Assembly (NCBI GenBank): GCA_943788235.1
Contig: CALSPM010000006.1
Coordinates: 62,001 to 126,000, forward strand
Source: an uncultured Cyclobacteriaceae bacterium
GTDB taxonomy: Bacteria; Bacteroidota; Bacteroidia; Cytophagales; Cyclobacteriaceae
Length of the DNA: 64,000 nt
Direction: 5' to 3'
The notes beneath the pieces were generated by a model. That model was not told where the DNA came from and did not search any database. It saw only the letters and a list, made by a program, of their open reading frames with translations. Position numbers and translations under genes: made by a program. Of the stretch, positions 25,340-34,878 are shown in pieces (position 1 is the stretch's first letter; each line of letters begins with the position of its first letter).

Positions 25340-27901
25340 TTAATTTTCATTTCGCAAAACAGTTAAAGGCGATTGCCGGACGATGGTGCGACTGTTGAGC
25401 AGGCCAATACATACGGTGAGGACAGTGATACCAAAAAAGAATCCCATAATTTCTAAGAAGTCGGGTACATAGGTAAATTCAAAAATAAAATAACCCAATA
25501 GACTGGTAAAAACGACGGCTAAAAAGAGGCCTGCCAATGCTCCTAAGCCCCCCAAAAAGAAATATTCAGCCGCGATAATCTTCCATAATTGAGCTTTGGA
25601 GGCCCCCATAGTCCGAAGCAAAATATTTTCGCGCATGCGCTGAAATTTACTCAAGACAATGGCGCTGATCATCACAATGAATCCCGTCCCGATACTAAAT
25701 AGGGCCATGAATTGAATGACAAAAGCTACTTTTGATAGGAGATCTTCAAGGGTCTTCAAGATGAGTTCTAAGTCAATGATGGATACACTGGGATGTTGTC
25801 GTACAATGGCTTGCTGGTAGCGGGCAGAAACATCATTTTGATTAATTCGTGTGATGAGTACATGGAACTGGGGCGCTTGTTCTAAAACTCCAGTGGGAAA
25901 CAAGACTAAAAAATTGGTTTGCACTCGACGCCAATCTACTTCACGAAAACTGCCTATATAGGTTTTTATCAATGCTCCTTGTACATTAAAAAGCAATTGA
26001 TCACCAATGTTAAGGCCTAAGTTTTCAGCATATCCATCGGATATGGAAACAAATATAGAATCATTTGGATTTTTTAATTTTCCCTGCCATGTTCCTTGAG
26101 AGATCGTTTCTGAACTGATCAATGTATCTCGATAGGTTACGCGATATTCTCGATTAAATGCCCATTTTGGCAGATCGACAGTGGAGTCGGCGTCGGCTTG
26201 ATCACGCGTCTGATTATTGATTTCTAATAACCGCATGGTGACGACAGGAACTTCTTGCAAGACAGGAAGGTCATATTCTTCAGTCAAGGTCCGAATAGCT
26301 TCTTTTTGGTCGGTTTGAATGTCAAAAAGTATAGTATTGGGTCGTTCATTCTTACCACTGATAGATACACGATCTACAAGTAATCCTTGCATGAAATATA
26401 GCATCGCTAAAAACGCCGTACTCAAACCCAAAGTCGTCACCAAAATCACCGTTTGATTATTGGGTCGATAGAGGTTTGAAATGCCTTGACGCCATACAAA
26501 CCCCACCTGCTTGGGCAGGAGTTTTTTAAGTAACGCATTCAGGCCATGGGCAAGGGCGTACAACAAGGCCAATGCTGTCAAAAGAATGGATATATTAATC
26601 AAAGCATCCAACGCATCTTTAAGTTGCCAAAACATGATCAGATACATGAAGATTAAAATACTTCCAATGATGGTGAAAAAGGGCCGATCTAATTTGAGTT
26701 TTAAAGATTCATATCCAAAACGAATGGCGGAGAGGGGGCTTACTTTTCTCAATCCAATAAGTGACAGTAATCCAAAGAGAATAGAGGTAACCACACCAAT
26801 AACCAACCCTGCGATAATGCAAGGCCAATAAATGGTTGGCTGAATATCAAAGGGAATAAATGATTTTGCGATTTCTGGCAAGTAAAGATGAATGACGACT
26901 CCCAAAAGGCAGCCAATTGATGCACCGATGAGGCCAAAAAAACCCACTTGAATTAAATAAATATTAATGGCTTCTTTGGCTTGCATACCCATACAGCGTA
27001 AGACAGCTACAATTTGTACTTTACTTTTTATGTATACATAAATTGAGCTCGAAACACCCAAACACCCCAATAACAAGGCAGCAAATGCGATCAGTTCCAA
27101 AAATGAAGAAAGATCTCTAAAAGCCCTGCCCGTTTGTGCTTTTCTGTCTTCCACATTATCTACGTCATAACCCGCCTGCTCAAGAATATCTCTTGATTCT
27201 TCAAAAACATTGGTCGTATCTATATCAGGATGGAATTGAAAATAAGTGATGTAGTTGATTATACTTCCCTTCTGAATTAGACCCGTCTCATCTAAATACT
27301 TTAGGGGGATATACACTACTGGTGCAACCGATGAACCGACGTCACTTTGTCCAGGAATTTTCTGTATTTTTCCGACAATTTTAAAGCTGATATTCCCGAC
27401 TTTAACGGAATCACCCAATTGAACGCCAAATTGAAGCATCAATTTTTCATCTACTAAGGCTTTTTGTGCGATCCGAAAATCTTGTGCGGCCCTGGGGGGC
27501 TTTGTTTCTATATCTCCATAATAAGGGTAGTTACCCTCTAAAGCGCGGATTTGTACCAAACGGGTGCCATCTGTACTGGGAAACCGAACCATTGAAGCAA
27601 AATAAACTTCATTAGATTCATCTTTACTCAGTCGGGACATTTGGAAAAATAACGAATCAGGTAACTCAGCTTTACCACGAACAGAAACGTCTGCACCCAG
27701 CAAGTTTTTTGCTTGGCCGTCGATCTCATCCATGAGATTTTCTCTAAAAGAAGTGATGCCCACCAGCGCAGCAATACCCAATGAGATAGAAGCGATAAAT
27801 AGTAATAATTTACCACGACTTTTTCTACTATCTCTCCAGGCCATTTTCCACGGCCAAGAGCGATCGTATCTGATTTTTTTTAATGGAGAATTTTTATACA
27901 C
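25340..27901 (-). CDS. ABC transporter permease, FtsX/YbbP-like
   Basis: 853 residues. The frame opens at a GTG (27899-27901); an ATG at 27844 (MAWRDSRKSRGKLLLFI) is another likely start. One N-terminal transmembrane helix, a periplasmic MacB-type core domain, three FtsX helices with a central block (about 270-400), two more helices near 410-460, a second periplasmic domain, and a final FtsX unit (about 730-850). This duplicated layout is that of YbbP. It lies 15 bases after the ATPase gene, and a TesA-like hydrolase gene is divergent beyond that, matching the E. coli ybbA-ybbP-tesA neighbourhood. Confidence 0.87.
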   Translation of the reverse strand: MYKNSPLKKIRYDRSWPWKMAWRDSRKSRGKLLLFIASISLGIAALVGITSFRENLMDEIDGQAKNLLGADVSVRGKAELPDSLFFQMSRLSKDESNEVYFASMVRFPSTDGTRLVQIRALEGNYPYYGDIETKPPRAAQDFRIAQKALVDEKLMLQFGVQLGDSVKVGNISFKIVGKIQKIPGQSDVGSSVAPVVYIPLKYLDETGLIQKGSIINYITYFQFHPDIDTTNVFEESRDILEQAGYDVDNVEDRKAQTGRAFRDLSSFLELIAFAALLLGCLGVSSSIYVYIKSKVQIVAVLRCMGMQAKEAINIYLIQVGFFGLIGASIGCLLGVVIHLYLPEIAKSFIPFDIQPTIYWPCIIAGLVIGVVTSILFGLLSLIGLRKVSPLSAIRFGYESLKLKLDRPFFTIIGSILIFMYLIMFWQLKDALDALINISILLTALALLYALAHGLNALLKKLLPKQVGFVWRQGISNLYRPNNQTVILVTTLGLSTAFLAMLYFMQGLLVDRVSISGKNERPNTILFDIQTDQKEAIRTLTEEYDLPVLQEVPVVTMRLLEINNQTRDQADADSTVDLPKWAFNREYRVTYRDTLISSETISQGTWQGKLKNPNDSIFVSISDGYAENLGLNIGDQLLFNVQGALIKTYIGSFREVDWRRVQTNFLVLFPTGVLEQAPQFHVLITRINQNDVSARYQQAIVRQHPSVSIIDLELILKTLEDLLSKVAFVIQFMALFSIGTGFIVMISAIVLSKFQRMRENILLRTMGASKAQLWKIIAAEYFFLGGLGALAGLFLAVVFTSLLGYFIFEFTYVPDFLEIMGFFFGITVLTVCIGLLNSRTIVRQSPLTVLRNEN

Positions 27902-27916
27902 GGTTTAAAGCCTGTC

Positions 27917-28585
27917 TTAATGAATGATGGTTCCCCCTTTGATTTTTATAATTTGATGGGTCTTTTGAGCAAGCTCTAAGTCATGGGTGACGATGATTAA
28001 TGTCGTTCCTTTTTCTTTGTTAATTTCAAAAAGTAAGGCCTCAATAGATTTTCCTGTCTCTTCATCTAGGTTTCCTGTGGGCTCATCGGCAAAAAGGATT
28101 TCAGGATTGTTTGAAAAGGCTCTGGCAATGGCGACGCGTTGCTGCTCACCTCCAGATAGTTGCGAGGGGTAATGATTTTTACGGGTACCTAAACCGACTC
28201 TTTCGAGCAAGGCAATAGATGGTTCCATGGTGTTTTTTACACCTCGAAGCTCTAAGGGAACCTGGACATTTTCAAGGGCCGTTAAGGTAGGAATCAATTG
28301 AAAATTTTGGAAAACAAAACCAATATTTTGATTGCGAACTTGGGCCAACTCATCTTCATTAAGCTCATTTAGTGAGATATGGTTCAAGATAATTTCTCCT
28401 TCTGTGACACGATCTAACCCGGCACAAAGACCAAGTAATGTCGTTTTCCCGCTACCAGAGGGGCCAATAATTGCTACAGACTCACCTTTGAGGACAGAAA
28501 AATTAATATCCTTGAGTACTGTGAGAGCATTGGTTTTAGAGCCATATACTTTAGATAAGCTCTTAACTTTTAGAATTTCAGACAT
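27917..28585 (-). CDS. ABC transporter ATP-binding protein, YbbA/LolD-like
   Basis: 222 residues, one nucleotide-binding domain. Walker A GPSGSGKTTLLG, Q-loop in FVFQNFQLIPTLTALENV, signature LSGGEQQRVAIARAF, Walker B EILFADEPTGNLDEETG and switch histidine VTHDLEL. The family includes LolD, MacB and YbbA. With the permease gene it forms one two-gene transcription unit, probably working on lipophilic or envelope substrates. Confidence 0.93.
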   Translation of the reverse strand: MSEILKVKSLSKVYGSKTNALTVLKDINFSVLKGESVAIIGPSGSGKTTLLGLCAGLDRVTEGEIILNHISLNELNEDELAQVRNQNIGFVFQNFQLIPTLTALENVQVPLELRGVKNTMEPSIALLERVGLGTRKNHYPSQLSGGEQQRVAIARAFSNNPEILFADEPTGNLDEETGKSIEALLFEINKEKGTTLIIVTHDLELAQKTHQIIKIKGGTIIH

Positions 28586-28748
28586 GTCCTACAATAATAA
28601 ATTAGCGAGGCTTATATAAGAGGTTAAAAAAGGTTAAAGTTCCTTTTTTATTTTAAAAGATCCTTTAGCAGATTCAGATCTTTAAATGCCCCCTTTTGAA
28701 TATTAATGCTTTGACTTGTCTAATTTACAACTTAATCAAGACGAAATC

Positions 28749-29426
28749 ATGAGATTTTTAATGGGTTTCCTAGTATTTTTATGGGTAGGTTGTCAGGGGC
28801 CAAAAAAAGAAAAATCGGGCCTTACTTTGCCCGAAAAAGGGGTTGCAGAATCCTTGCCCCCCTCTCAAAAAAAGGTCATTTTATTTTTTGGGAATAGCAT
28901 TACTGCGGGTTATCAATTAGATATGAATCAGGCATTTCCGGCCATAATTAAGCAAAAAATAGATTCTTTGGGCTTAAGCTATCAGGTAATTAATGCCGGA
29001 TTAAGTGGAGAGACCACTGCCAGTGGTAAGAATAGAATAGATTGGGTGCTGCGAACCGTACCCGATATTTTTATTTTGGAATTAGGGGCGAATGATGGTC
29101 TTAGGGGGCTCCCATTAAAAGAGACTTCCAAAAATTTACAAATCATCATTAATAAAGTGAAATTAATTAACCCTGAGGTGAAAATCGTCATTACTGGAAT
29201 GGAAGTTCCTCCAAATTTAGGTGAAGCCTATACCCACCAGTTTCGTAATATTTTCCCAATACTTGCCGAAAATAATGCGGCAGTGCTGATCCCTTTTTTA
29301 CTTATGGATGTTGCAGGTCGGCCTAGTTTGAACTTACCTGACGGCATTCACCCTACTCCAGAAGGCCACCTTTTAATAGCTGAATTGGTCTGGGAAACGT
29401 TGTTGCCACTTTTAGAATTGAATTGA
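28749..29426 (+). CDS. TesA-like SGNH/GDSL hydrolase lipoprotein
   Basis: 225 residues from the ATG at 28749, which opens the lipoprotein signal MRFLMGFLVFLWVGC; an upstream TTG at 28716 is not needed. SGNH block I is FFGNSITAGYQL (catalytic serine), block III ELGANDGLRG and block V LPDGIHPTPEGH (Asp and His). The family holds thioesterase I/lysophospholipase/arylesterases. Block I has Asn where E. coli TesA has Asp (GNS in place of GDS). It is divergent from the ABC pair and overlaps the downstream symporter gene by TGATG. Confidence 0.9.
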   Translation: MRFLMGFLVFLWVGCQGPKKEKSGLTLPEKGVAESLPPSQKKVILFFGNSITAGYQLDMNQAFPAIIKQKIDSLGLSYQVINAGLSGETTASGKNRIDWVLRTVPDIFILELGANDGLRGLPLKETSKNLQIIINKVKLINPEVKIVITGMEVPPNLGEAYTHQFRNIFPILAENNAAVLIPFLLMDVAGRPSLNLPDGIHPTPEGHLLIAELVWETLLPLLELN

Positions 29427-30787
29427 TGATCATAGAACAGATCGAATATTTTTTTATTCAAGGCGCTAATTTTGTGTGGGGTTTGCCGCTGCTCATCCTT
29501 TTGTTGGGAGGAGGATTTTTCTTCATGATGTATTCAAGGTTGCTCCCTTTTAAATACCTAAGACATGCTTTGGAGGTGTTGACGGGAAAATATGATCAGG
29601 ACCATGATGTGGGAGAGATCAGTCATTTTCAGGCTTTGGCAAGTCATTTGGCGGCGACCATTGGTATGGGAAATATCAGTGGTGTAGCTGTGGCCATAGC
29701 GACAGGCGGCCCAGGGGCCATTTTTTGGATGTGGATCAGTGCTATTTTTGGTATGTCTACTAAATTTTTCACGTGTACTCTGGCGGTTATGTATCGGGGA
29801 AAAGACTCCAATGGAGATTTACAGGGGGGTCCCATGTACGTCATTAGCGAGGGAATGGGTGAAAAATGGCGTCCATTAGCCATATTTTTCTGTGTGGTAG
29901 GCTTTTTCGGTGCCACACCCATTTTCCAAGCAAATCAAATCATAGCTGCAGCCAATGAGATTGTATTTCAACCCGCTGGAATAGAGGCTTCTTTATCTGG
30001 AGACTTGGTTATGGGACTGGTTCTGACTCTTTTAACAGGCATCGTTATTTTTGGTGGGATACAGCGGATCGCTTTTTGGACAGCACGTTTAGTGCCAGCG
30101 ATGGTCGTACTCTATTTAATCAGTGTAGGCTGCATCCTTTTTTTAAATGCATCAAATATTATTTCTTCCTTATTATTAATCATAGAGGATGCCTTTTCAG
30201 CAAATGCTGTATTGGGGGGTGCGGTTGGGGCTATTATTTTGGCTGGGGCACGCCGAGCGGCATTTTCTAATGAGGCAGGTATCGGTACGGCTCCGATGAT
30301 GCACGGTGCTACCAAAACCGAAGAACCGATCAGGGAGGGACTTGTGGCCATGCTGGGTCCTGCCATCGATACTTTATTGGTTTGCACCTTAACGGGTTTA
30401 TGTATCCTAACGACCGGAGTTTGGAAATCTAGTGAATTGAGTGGGATTGCCTTGACGGTAGAAGCTTTTCGGACAAGTCTTCCTTTGGTGGGCTCCTATA
30501 TTTTGGCACTTTGCGTGTTAGTATTTGGATTTACGACCATTGTAGGATTGTCTTATTATGGTCGTAAATGCTTGTCTTTCATCATAGGGGCTAAATACGG
30601 ATGGTATTTTAATTATTGGTATGTAGGAATCATTATTGTGGGTTCAGTAGCTACATTGGGTGCGGTCGTGAGTTTGGTTGATATGGCTTATGGCTTGATG
30701 GCCTTTCCCACTATGATTTCTGCGGTGATATTGGCACCTAAAGTGATGAAAGCGGCTAATATTTATTTTAAAAAGATTGAAAATTAG
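29426..30787 (+). CDS. Sodium:alanine symporter family protein (AGCS)
   Basis: 453 residues from the ATG at 29426 (a TTG one codon before is not needed). About eleven transmembrane segments. Family motifs: ATIGMGNISGVAVAIATGGPGAIFWMW, LQGGPMYVISEG and FSNEAGIGTAPMMHGATK. Members cotransport alanine or glycine with sodium (or proton). Overlaps the stop of the TesA-like gene. Confidence 0.92.
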   Translation: MIIEQIEYFFIQGANFVWGLPLLILLLGGGFFFMMYSRLLPFKYLRHALEVLTGKYDQDHDVGEISHFQALASHLAATIGMGNISGVAVAIATGGPGAIFWMWISAIFGMSTKFFTCTLAVMYRGKDSNGDLQGGPMYVISEGMGEKWRPLAIFFCVVGFFGATPIFQANQIIAAANEIVFQPAGIEASLSGDLVMGLVLTLLTGIVIFGGIQRIAFWTARLVPAMVVLYLISVGCILFLNASNIISSLLLIIEDAFSANAVLGGAVGAIILAGARRAAFSNEAGIGTAPMMHGATKTEEPIREGLVAMLGPAIDTLLVCTLTGLCILTTGVWKSSELSGIALTVEAFRTSLPLVGSYILALCVLVFGFTTIVGLSYYGRKCLSFIIGAKYGWYFNYWYVGIIIVGSVATLGAVVSLVDMAYGLMAFPTMISAVILAPKVMKAANIYFKKIEN

Positions 30788-30872
30788 GTGCTATTTATGT
30801 TTTATTCTGTTTTTCGGATCTCAATCACAGGGATTGACTTGAGCATAGTTATTTAAAAAAGGGATAACTCTA

Positions 30873-30880
30873 TATATTTG
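30873..30880 (+). promoter_or_regulatory. Candidate -7 promoter box of trkA
   Basis: TATATTTG fits TAnnTTTG, 25 bases before the trkA ATG. A -33 element is not clear. Confidence 0.4.
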
Positions 30881-30905
30881 CAGGGGCCATGAGGTTAAAA
30901 AATAC

Positions 30906-32246
30906 ATGAGAATAGTTATTGCAGGTGCTGGTGAACTTGGTTTTCACTTAGCCAAATTACTCGCAATAGAAGAGCAAGACATTACACTCATTGATGAGGA
31001 TGATAGTGTTTTGGATCAAGCAAGAAACCAATTTGATGTGGTCACTGTCGTGGGTAGTGCGACGTCCATTAGTGTCCTCACTGAAGCCAATATTTCTAAA
31101 ACAGATTTATTGATTTCCGTTACTTCTAATCAAGAAACTAATATCACTGCCGCCATCATTTGTAAAAGATTGGGTGCTAAGAGGACTATTGCTCGAATTT
31201 CCAATATTGAATTTTTAAAGAAAAAAGAGCTACTCAACTTGAAAGATGTGGGTATTGATGAGCTCATTTCTCCAGAGTTATTGGCGGCGCGGGAGATCAA
31301 GAGATTGTTAAAAAAGACGGCATTAACAGATACTTTCGAATTTGATAAAGGCATTTTGTCGTTAGTGGGGATTACCATTGATGAGGAGTCTCAATTCCTC
31401 AATAAAACCCTTACGGAAACGGCCTATATGGCATCAAATCATGATTTTACAACGGTGGCTTTGCTCAGAGATAACGAGACGATTATTCCGCATGGTGAAA
31501 ATAAATTCAAGAAAGATGACCATGCTTACTTTATTGCTGAGCCGACAGGGCTTGATCAAATTTTACAACTTTCCGGTAAAGTTAAATCTGATGTCAAGCA
31601 TTTAATGATTTTGGGTGGAAGTAAGATTGGTATCAATGCGGCACGGGAGCTGAAGAAAAAGTACAAAATTAAGCTCATTGAGAAAGACAAAGAAAAATGT
31701 TTTCGATTGGCAGCAGGGCTCCCCGATACCATGATCATTAATGGTGATGGACGGGATTTAAAATTACTCAAAGAGGAAGGTATTGATAGCATGGATGCGT
31801 TTATTGCGGTAACGGGTAATTCCGAAACCAATATCATTTCATCATTGGTGGCTAAAGATGCCGGTGTTAAGAAAACCATAGCCTTGGTTGAAAACATTGA
31901 TTATATCCATTTATCTCAAAGTATCGGCGTAGATACGATGATCAACAAAAAACTTATTGCTGCTAATTTTATTTTTAGGCACATACGAAAGGGGGAGGTA
32001 GTCAATATTACAAGCGTACACGGAGTAGATGCAGAAGTGCTCGAATTCGAGGTGAAAGAAGGGGCAAAGATTTTGCTTGATGAATTACGCCATTTAGATT
32101 TTCCGCGGACAGCGGTAATCGGAGGGGTTATTAGAAAAAATAAGGGTTATACGGTAAGAGGGAACTTTACTTTTGAGGCAGAAGATCGTGTCGTCGTACT
32201 ATCTAAACCAGAGTGTATCCATGCGGTGGAACATTATTTTAAATAA
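30906..32246 (+). CDS. trkA: Trk potassium transporter NAD-binding subunit TrkA
   Basis: 446 residues with two tandem RCK units. Each has a Rossmann domain: MRIVIAGAGELGFHLAKLL (start) and MILGGSKIGINAARELKKKY (about 234), followed by TrkA_C domains (about 140-215 and 365-445). It gates the TrkH channel in response to nucleotides at the inner face of the membrane. trkH follows after six bases. Confidence 0.95.
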   Translation: MRIVIAGAGELGFHLAKLLAIEEQDITLIDEDDSVLDQARNQFDVVTVVGSATSISVLTEANISKTDLLISVTSNQETNITAAIICKRLGAKRTIARISNIEFLKKKELLNLKDVGIDELISPELLAAREIKRLLKKTALTDTFEFDKGILSLVGITIDEESQFLNKTLTETAYMASNHDFTTVALLRDNETIIPHGENKFKKDDHAYFIAEPTGLDQILQLSGKVKSDVKHLMILGGSKIGINAARELKKKYKIKLIEKDKEKCFRLAAGLPDTMIINGDGRDLKLLKEEGIDSMDAFIAVTGNSETNIISSLVAKDAGVKKTIALVENIDYIHLSQSIGVDTMINKKLIAANFIFRHIRKGEVVNITSVHGVDAEVLEFEVKEGAKILLDELRHLDFPRTAVIGGVIRKNKGYTVRGNFTFEAEDRVVVLSKPECIHAVEHYFK

Positions 32247-32252
32247 ATTTTG

Positions 32253-33707
32253 ATGTTTAATTATAAATTAATCATTAAAATCATGAGTATTCTTATGGTG
32301 CTAAATGGTATTTTCATGTCGATTTGCCTGCCTTTTAGCTGGTATTTTGGAGGGGAAGATTTTATAGCTCTATTAGGATCTGCATTGATTGCCATATCTT
32401 TAGGTACGGTTATGTGGCTATTGACACGTCATTCGATTAATAAAGAATTACGTAAACGTGAAGGGTATTTGGTGGTCACTATTGGCTGGTTGGTGATGTC
32501 TTTAATTGGAACATTGCCGTATATGCTGAGTGGGGAGATCACAAATTTTACAGATGCATTTTTTGAAACGTTATCCGGATTTTCTACAACCGGAGCGACC
32601 ATTTTAGAGGATATTGAATCGGTCAGTAAAGGGATCTTGTTATGGAGAAGCATGAGTCAATGGATAGGAGGTATGGGAATCATTGTGCTTACTGTAGCGA
32701 TATTGCCTATTTTGGGAATAGGGGGTATGCAGCTTTTTGTGGCAGAAGCCCCTGGGATTTCACCGGATAAATTTCAGCCTCGAATCAAAGAAACCGCTAA
32801 GAGATTATGGATTATTTATATAGGTTTCACAGGATTAGAAATGATTTTCCTGATGGTAGGAGATATGACTTTTTTTGATGCCTTAAATCACAGTTTAACG
32901 ACAATGGCTAGTGGAGGGTTTTCAACGAAAAATAGCAGTATTGCCTATTATGATTCGGCGTACATAGATTTTATTATTGTGACGTTCATGTTTTTAGCGG
33001 GCACTAATTTTACCATTATATACTTTGGTTTGCATGGTAGGATAAAAAAAGTCTTTCAGAATCAAGAATTCAGGACCTATGGTATTTTTTGTTTGGTTAT
33101 TACGATATTTTGTACTCTAGGGATCTGGATAAATGGAAATGAAAATTTAATAGATTCTTTTAGATATAGTATTTTTCAGGTCGTTTCGGTCATTACGACT
33201 ACTGGATTTATCACACAGGATTATACGGCTTGGACACCTTTGTTGACCATGTTTTTTTTCTTTCTTATGTTTGTGGGTGCTTCTGCAGGGTCAACGGCTG
33301 GAGGTATCAAAATAATTCGACATTTAACTTTAGTAAAGAATAGTTTTTTGGAATTTAATAGGCAAATTCATCCCTCAGCCGTATTGCCTTTGCGACTCAA
33401 TGGGAAGAGTGTAAATGGTGAAATTACCTTACAAATTCTTGCTTTTGTCATGTTATATCTGACCATTTTTGCTCTAGGGTCTTTAGGAATGGCTTTATTG
33501 GGAGTAGATTTGGTGACCGCCATGGGTGCTGCTGCAACCTGCTTAGGAAACGTTGGACCCGGAATTGGATCCGTAGGGCCTGTTGCCAATTTTGCGCATA
33601 TGCCTACCGCTGGAAAATGGGTACTTTCTTTGTTGATGTTATTGGGGAGATTAGAGCTTTTTACCGTATTAATACTATTTACCCCATTTTTTTGGAGAAA
33701 AACATAG
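32253..33707 (+). CDS. trkH: Trk/Ktr potassium channel subunit TrkH
   Basis: 484 residues from the ATG at 32253. Four pore-loop repeats are visible: SGFSTTGATILEDI, MASGGFSTKNSSIAYY, VITTTGFITQDYTAW and GNVGPGIGSVGPVANF, each with a filter glycine. Around ten transmembrane helices. Works with TrkA just upstream in potassium uptake. Two bases separate it from lgt. Confidence 0.95.
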   Translation: MFNYKLIIKIMSILMVLNGIFMSICLPFSWYFGGEDFIALLGSALIAISLGTVMWLLTRHSINKELRKREGYLVVTIGWLVMSLIGTLPYMLSGEITNFTDAFFETLSGFSTTGATILEDIESVSKGILLWRSMSQWIGGMGIIVLTVAILPILGIGGMQLFVAEAPGISPDKFQPRIKETAKRLWIIYIGFTGLEMIFLMVGDMTFFDALNHSLTTMASGGFSTKNSSIAYYDSAYIDFIIVTFMFLAGTNFTIIYFGLHGRIKKVFQNQEFRTYGIFCLVITIFCTLGIWINGNENLIDSFRYSIFQVVSVITTTGFITQDYTAWTPLLTMFFFFLMFVGASAGSTAGGIKIIRHLTLVKNSFLEFNRQIHPSAVLPLRLNGKSVNGEITLQILAFVMLYLTIFALGSLGMALLGVDLVTAMGAAATCLGNVGPGIGSVGPVANFAHMPTAGKWVLSLLMLLGRLELFTVLILFTPFFWRKT

Positions 33708-33709
33708 AT

Positions 33710-34876
33710 ATGATTTTGTTGGAATATATAATTTGGAGTCCTGATCCCGTCATTTTTAAAATTCCCTTATCCTTTTTGGGTTTACCAGATCGTCCGGTCG
33801 TGTGGTATGGGTTATTGTTTGCGATGGGGTTTATTATCGGTCAACAAATTTCTTATAGAATTTTCAAGGCGGAGGGTCATTCTGAGAAGGATGTCGACAC
33901 TTTGACTACTTTTATGGTTATTGCCACTATATTGGGTGCTAGACTGGGACATTGCCTATTTTATAATCCCAGTTATTATTTGTCAGATCCTATTGAGATT
34001 TTGAAAATTTGGGAGGGAGGTTTGGCCAGCCATGGGGGTGCGATTGGAATATTTGTGGCCCTTTGGTTATATGCTAATTATGACATCAAGGCGAAATGGA
34101 TTTTGATTGTTCCCATAAGTTTTTCTGTAAAAAAGCGAAAAAAAGAAGGTCAAAGTTATTTATGGGTTTTGGATAGGGTGGCTATTGTAGTGGCCATTAC
34201 CGGAGCACTTATCCGAACTGGGAATTTCATGAATTCAGAAATGGAGGGAGTAAAAACAAAAAGTGACTTCGGTGTTGTTTATGCCAGAGGTACTGAGGGG
34301 GTATTGAATTTTGATGAAAAAGTAATTGAAGAAGTAGTCTTTGAGGAGGGGATCTATGATCCCGGAAAACCTGGATATTTACCTTTGAAAGCGGTTCTCA
34401 AATTGAAATCAGGTGTTCAAACGGATGAAGCAATGAAACGCTTTATAAATGGCCAACTGGCCTATAGTCTCAACAATTATCAAGAAGTGGTGGAACATGT
34501 TGATTTTACTTCGTCAAGAAGAGGCCTCGATTATCAAATCATTGATGAGGCGGGAGTTGAGCAGATAGAAATTAAGGCGATAGGTATCCTTCGGCATACA
34601 CCACAGTTATATGAAGCCCTGGCTTGTCTCATCATTGCCTTTATTTTATTGGCTCTATGGAATTACAAAAGAGCTACGTTAAATGACGGTTTAATTTTTA
34701 GTGTCTTTATGGTACTCCTATGGGGGGACCGGTTCTTCAATGAATTTTTTAAAATGAATCAGGAAGCTTTTGAGGCGAGTTTGCCTATCAATATGGGTCA
34801 AATTCTTAGTATACCTTTGATCTTAATAGGTCTGGCGGTATTTCTAAAGACCGTACAAAAGAGAGAAGAGGTTTAA
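33710..34876 (+). CDS. lgt: Prolipoprotein diacylglyceryl transferase, with extra periplasmic insert
   Basis: 388 residues from the ATG at 33710; the longer frame runs into trkH. Transfers diacylglycerol to the cysteine of prolipoproteins. Seen: ILGARLGHCLFYNPSYY, IWEGGLASHGGAIGIFVALW (the HGG motif), ALIRTGNFMNSEMEG (Lgt signature) and RHTPQLYEAL. Between the last two motifs lies an extra block of about 110 residues, found in Bacteroidetes Lgt and absent from the 291-residue E. coli enzyme. Its many lipoprotein substrates are evident in this window. Confidence 0.94.
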   Translation: MILLEYIIWSPDPVIFKIPLSFLGLPDRPVVWYGLLFAMGFIIGQQISYRIFKAEGHSEKDVDTLTTFMVIATILGARLGHCLFYNPSYYLSDPIEILKIWEGGLASHGGAIGIFVALWLYANYDIKAKWILIVPISFSVKKRKKEGQSYLWVLDRVAIVVAITGALIRTGNFMNSEMEGVKTKSDFGVVYARGTEGVLNFDEKVIEEVVFEEGIYDPGKPGYLPLKAVLKLKSGVQTDEAMKRFINGQLAYSLNNYQEVVEHVDFTSSRRGLDYQIIDEAGVEQIEIKAIGILRHTPQLYEALACLIIAFILLALWNYKRATLNDGLIFSVFMVLLWGDRFFNEFFKMNQEAFEASLPINMGQILSIPLILIGLAVFLKTVQKREEV

Positions 34877-34878
34877 GA

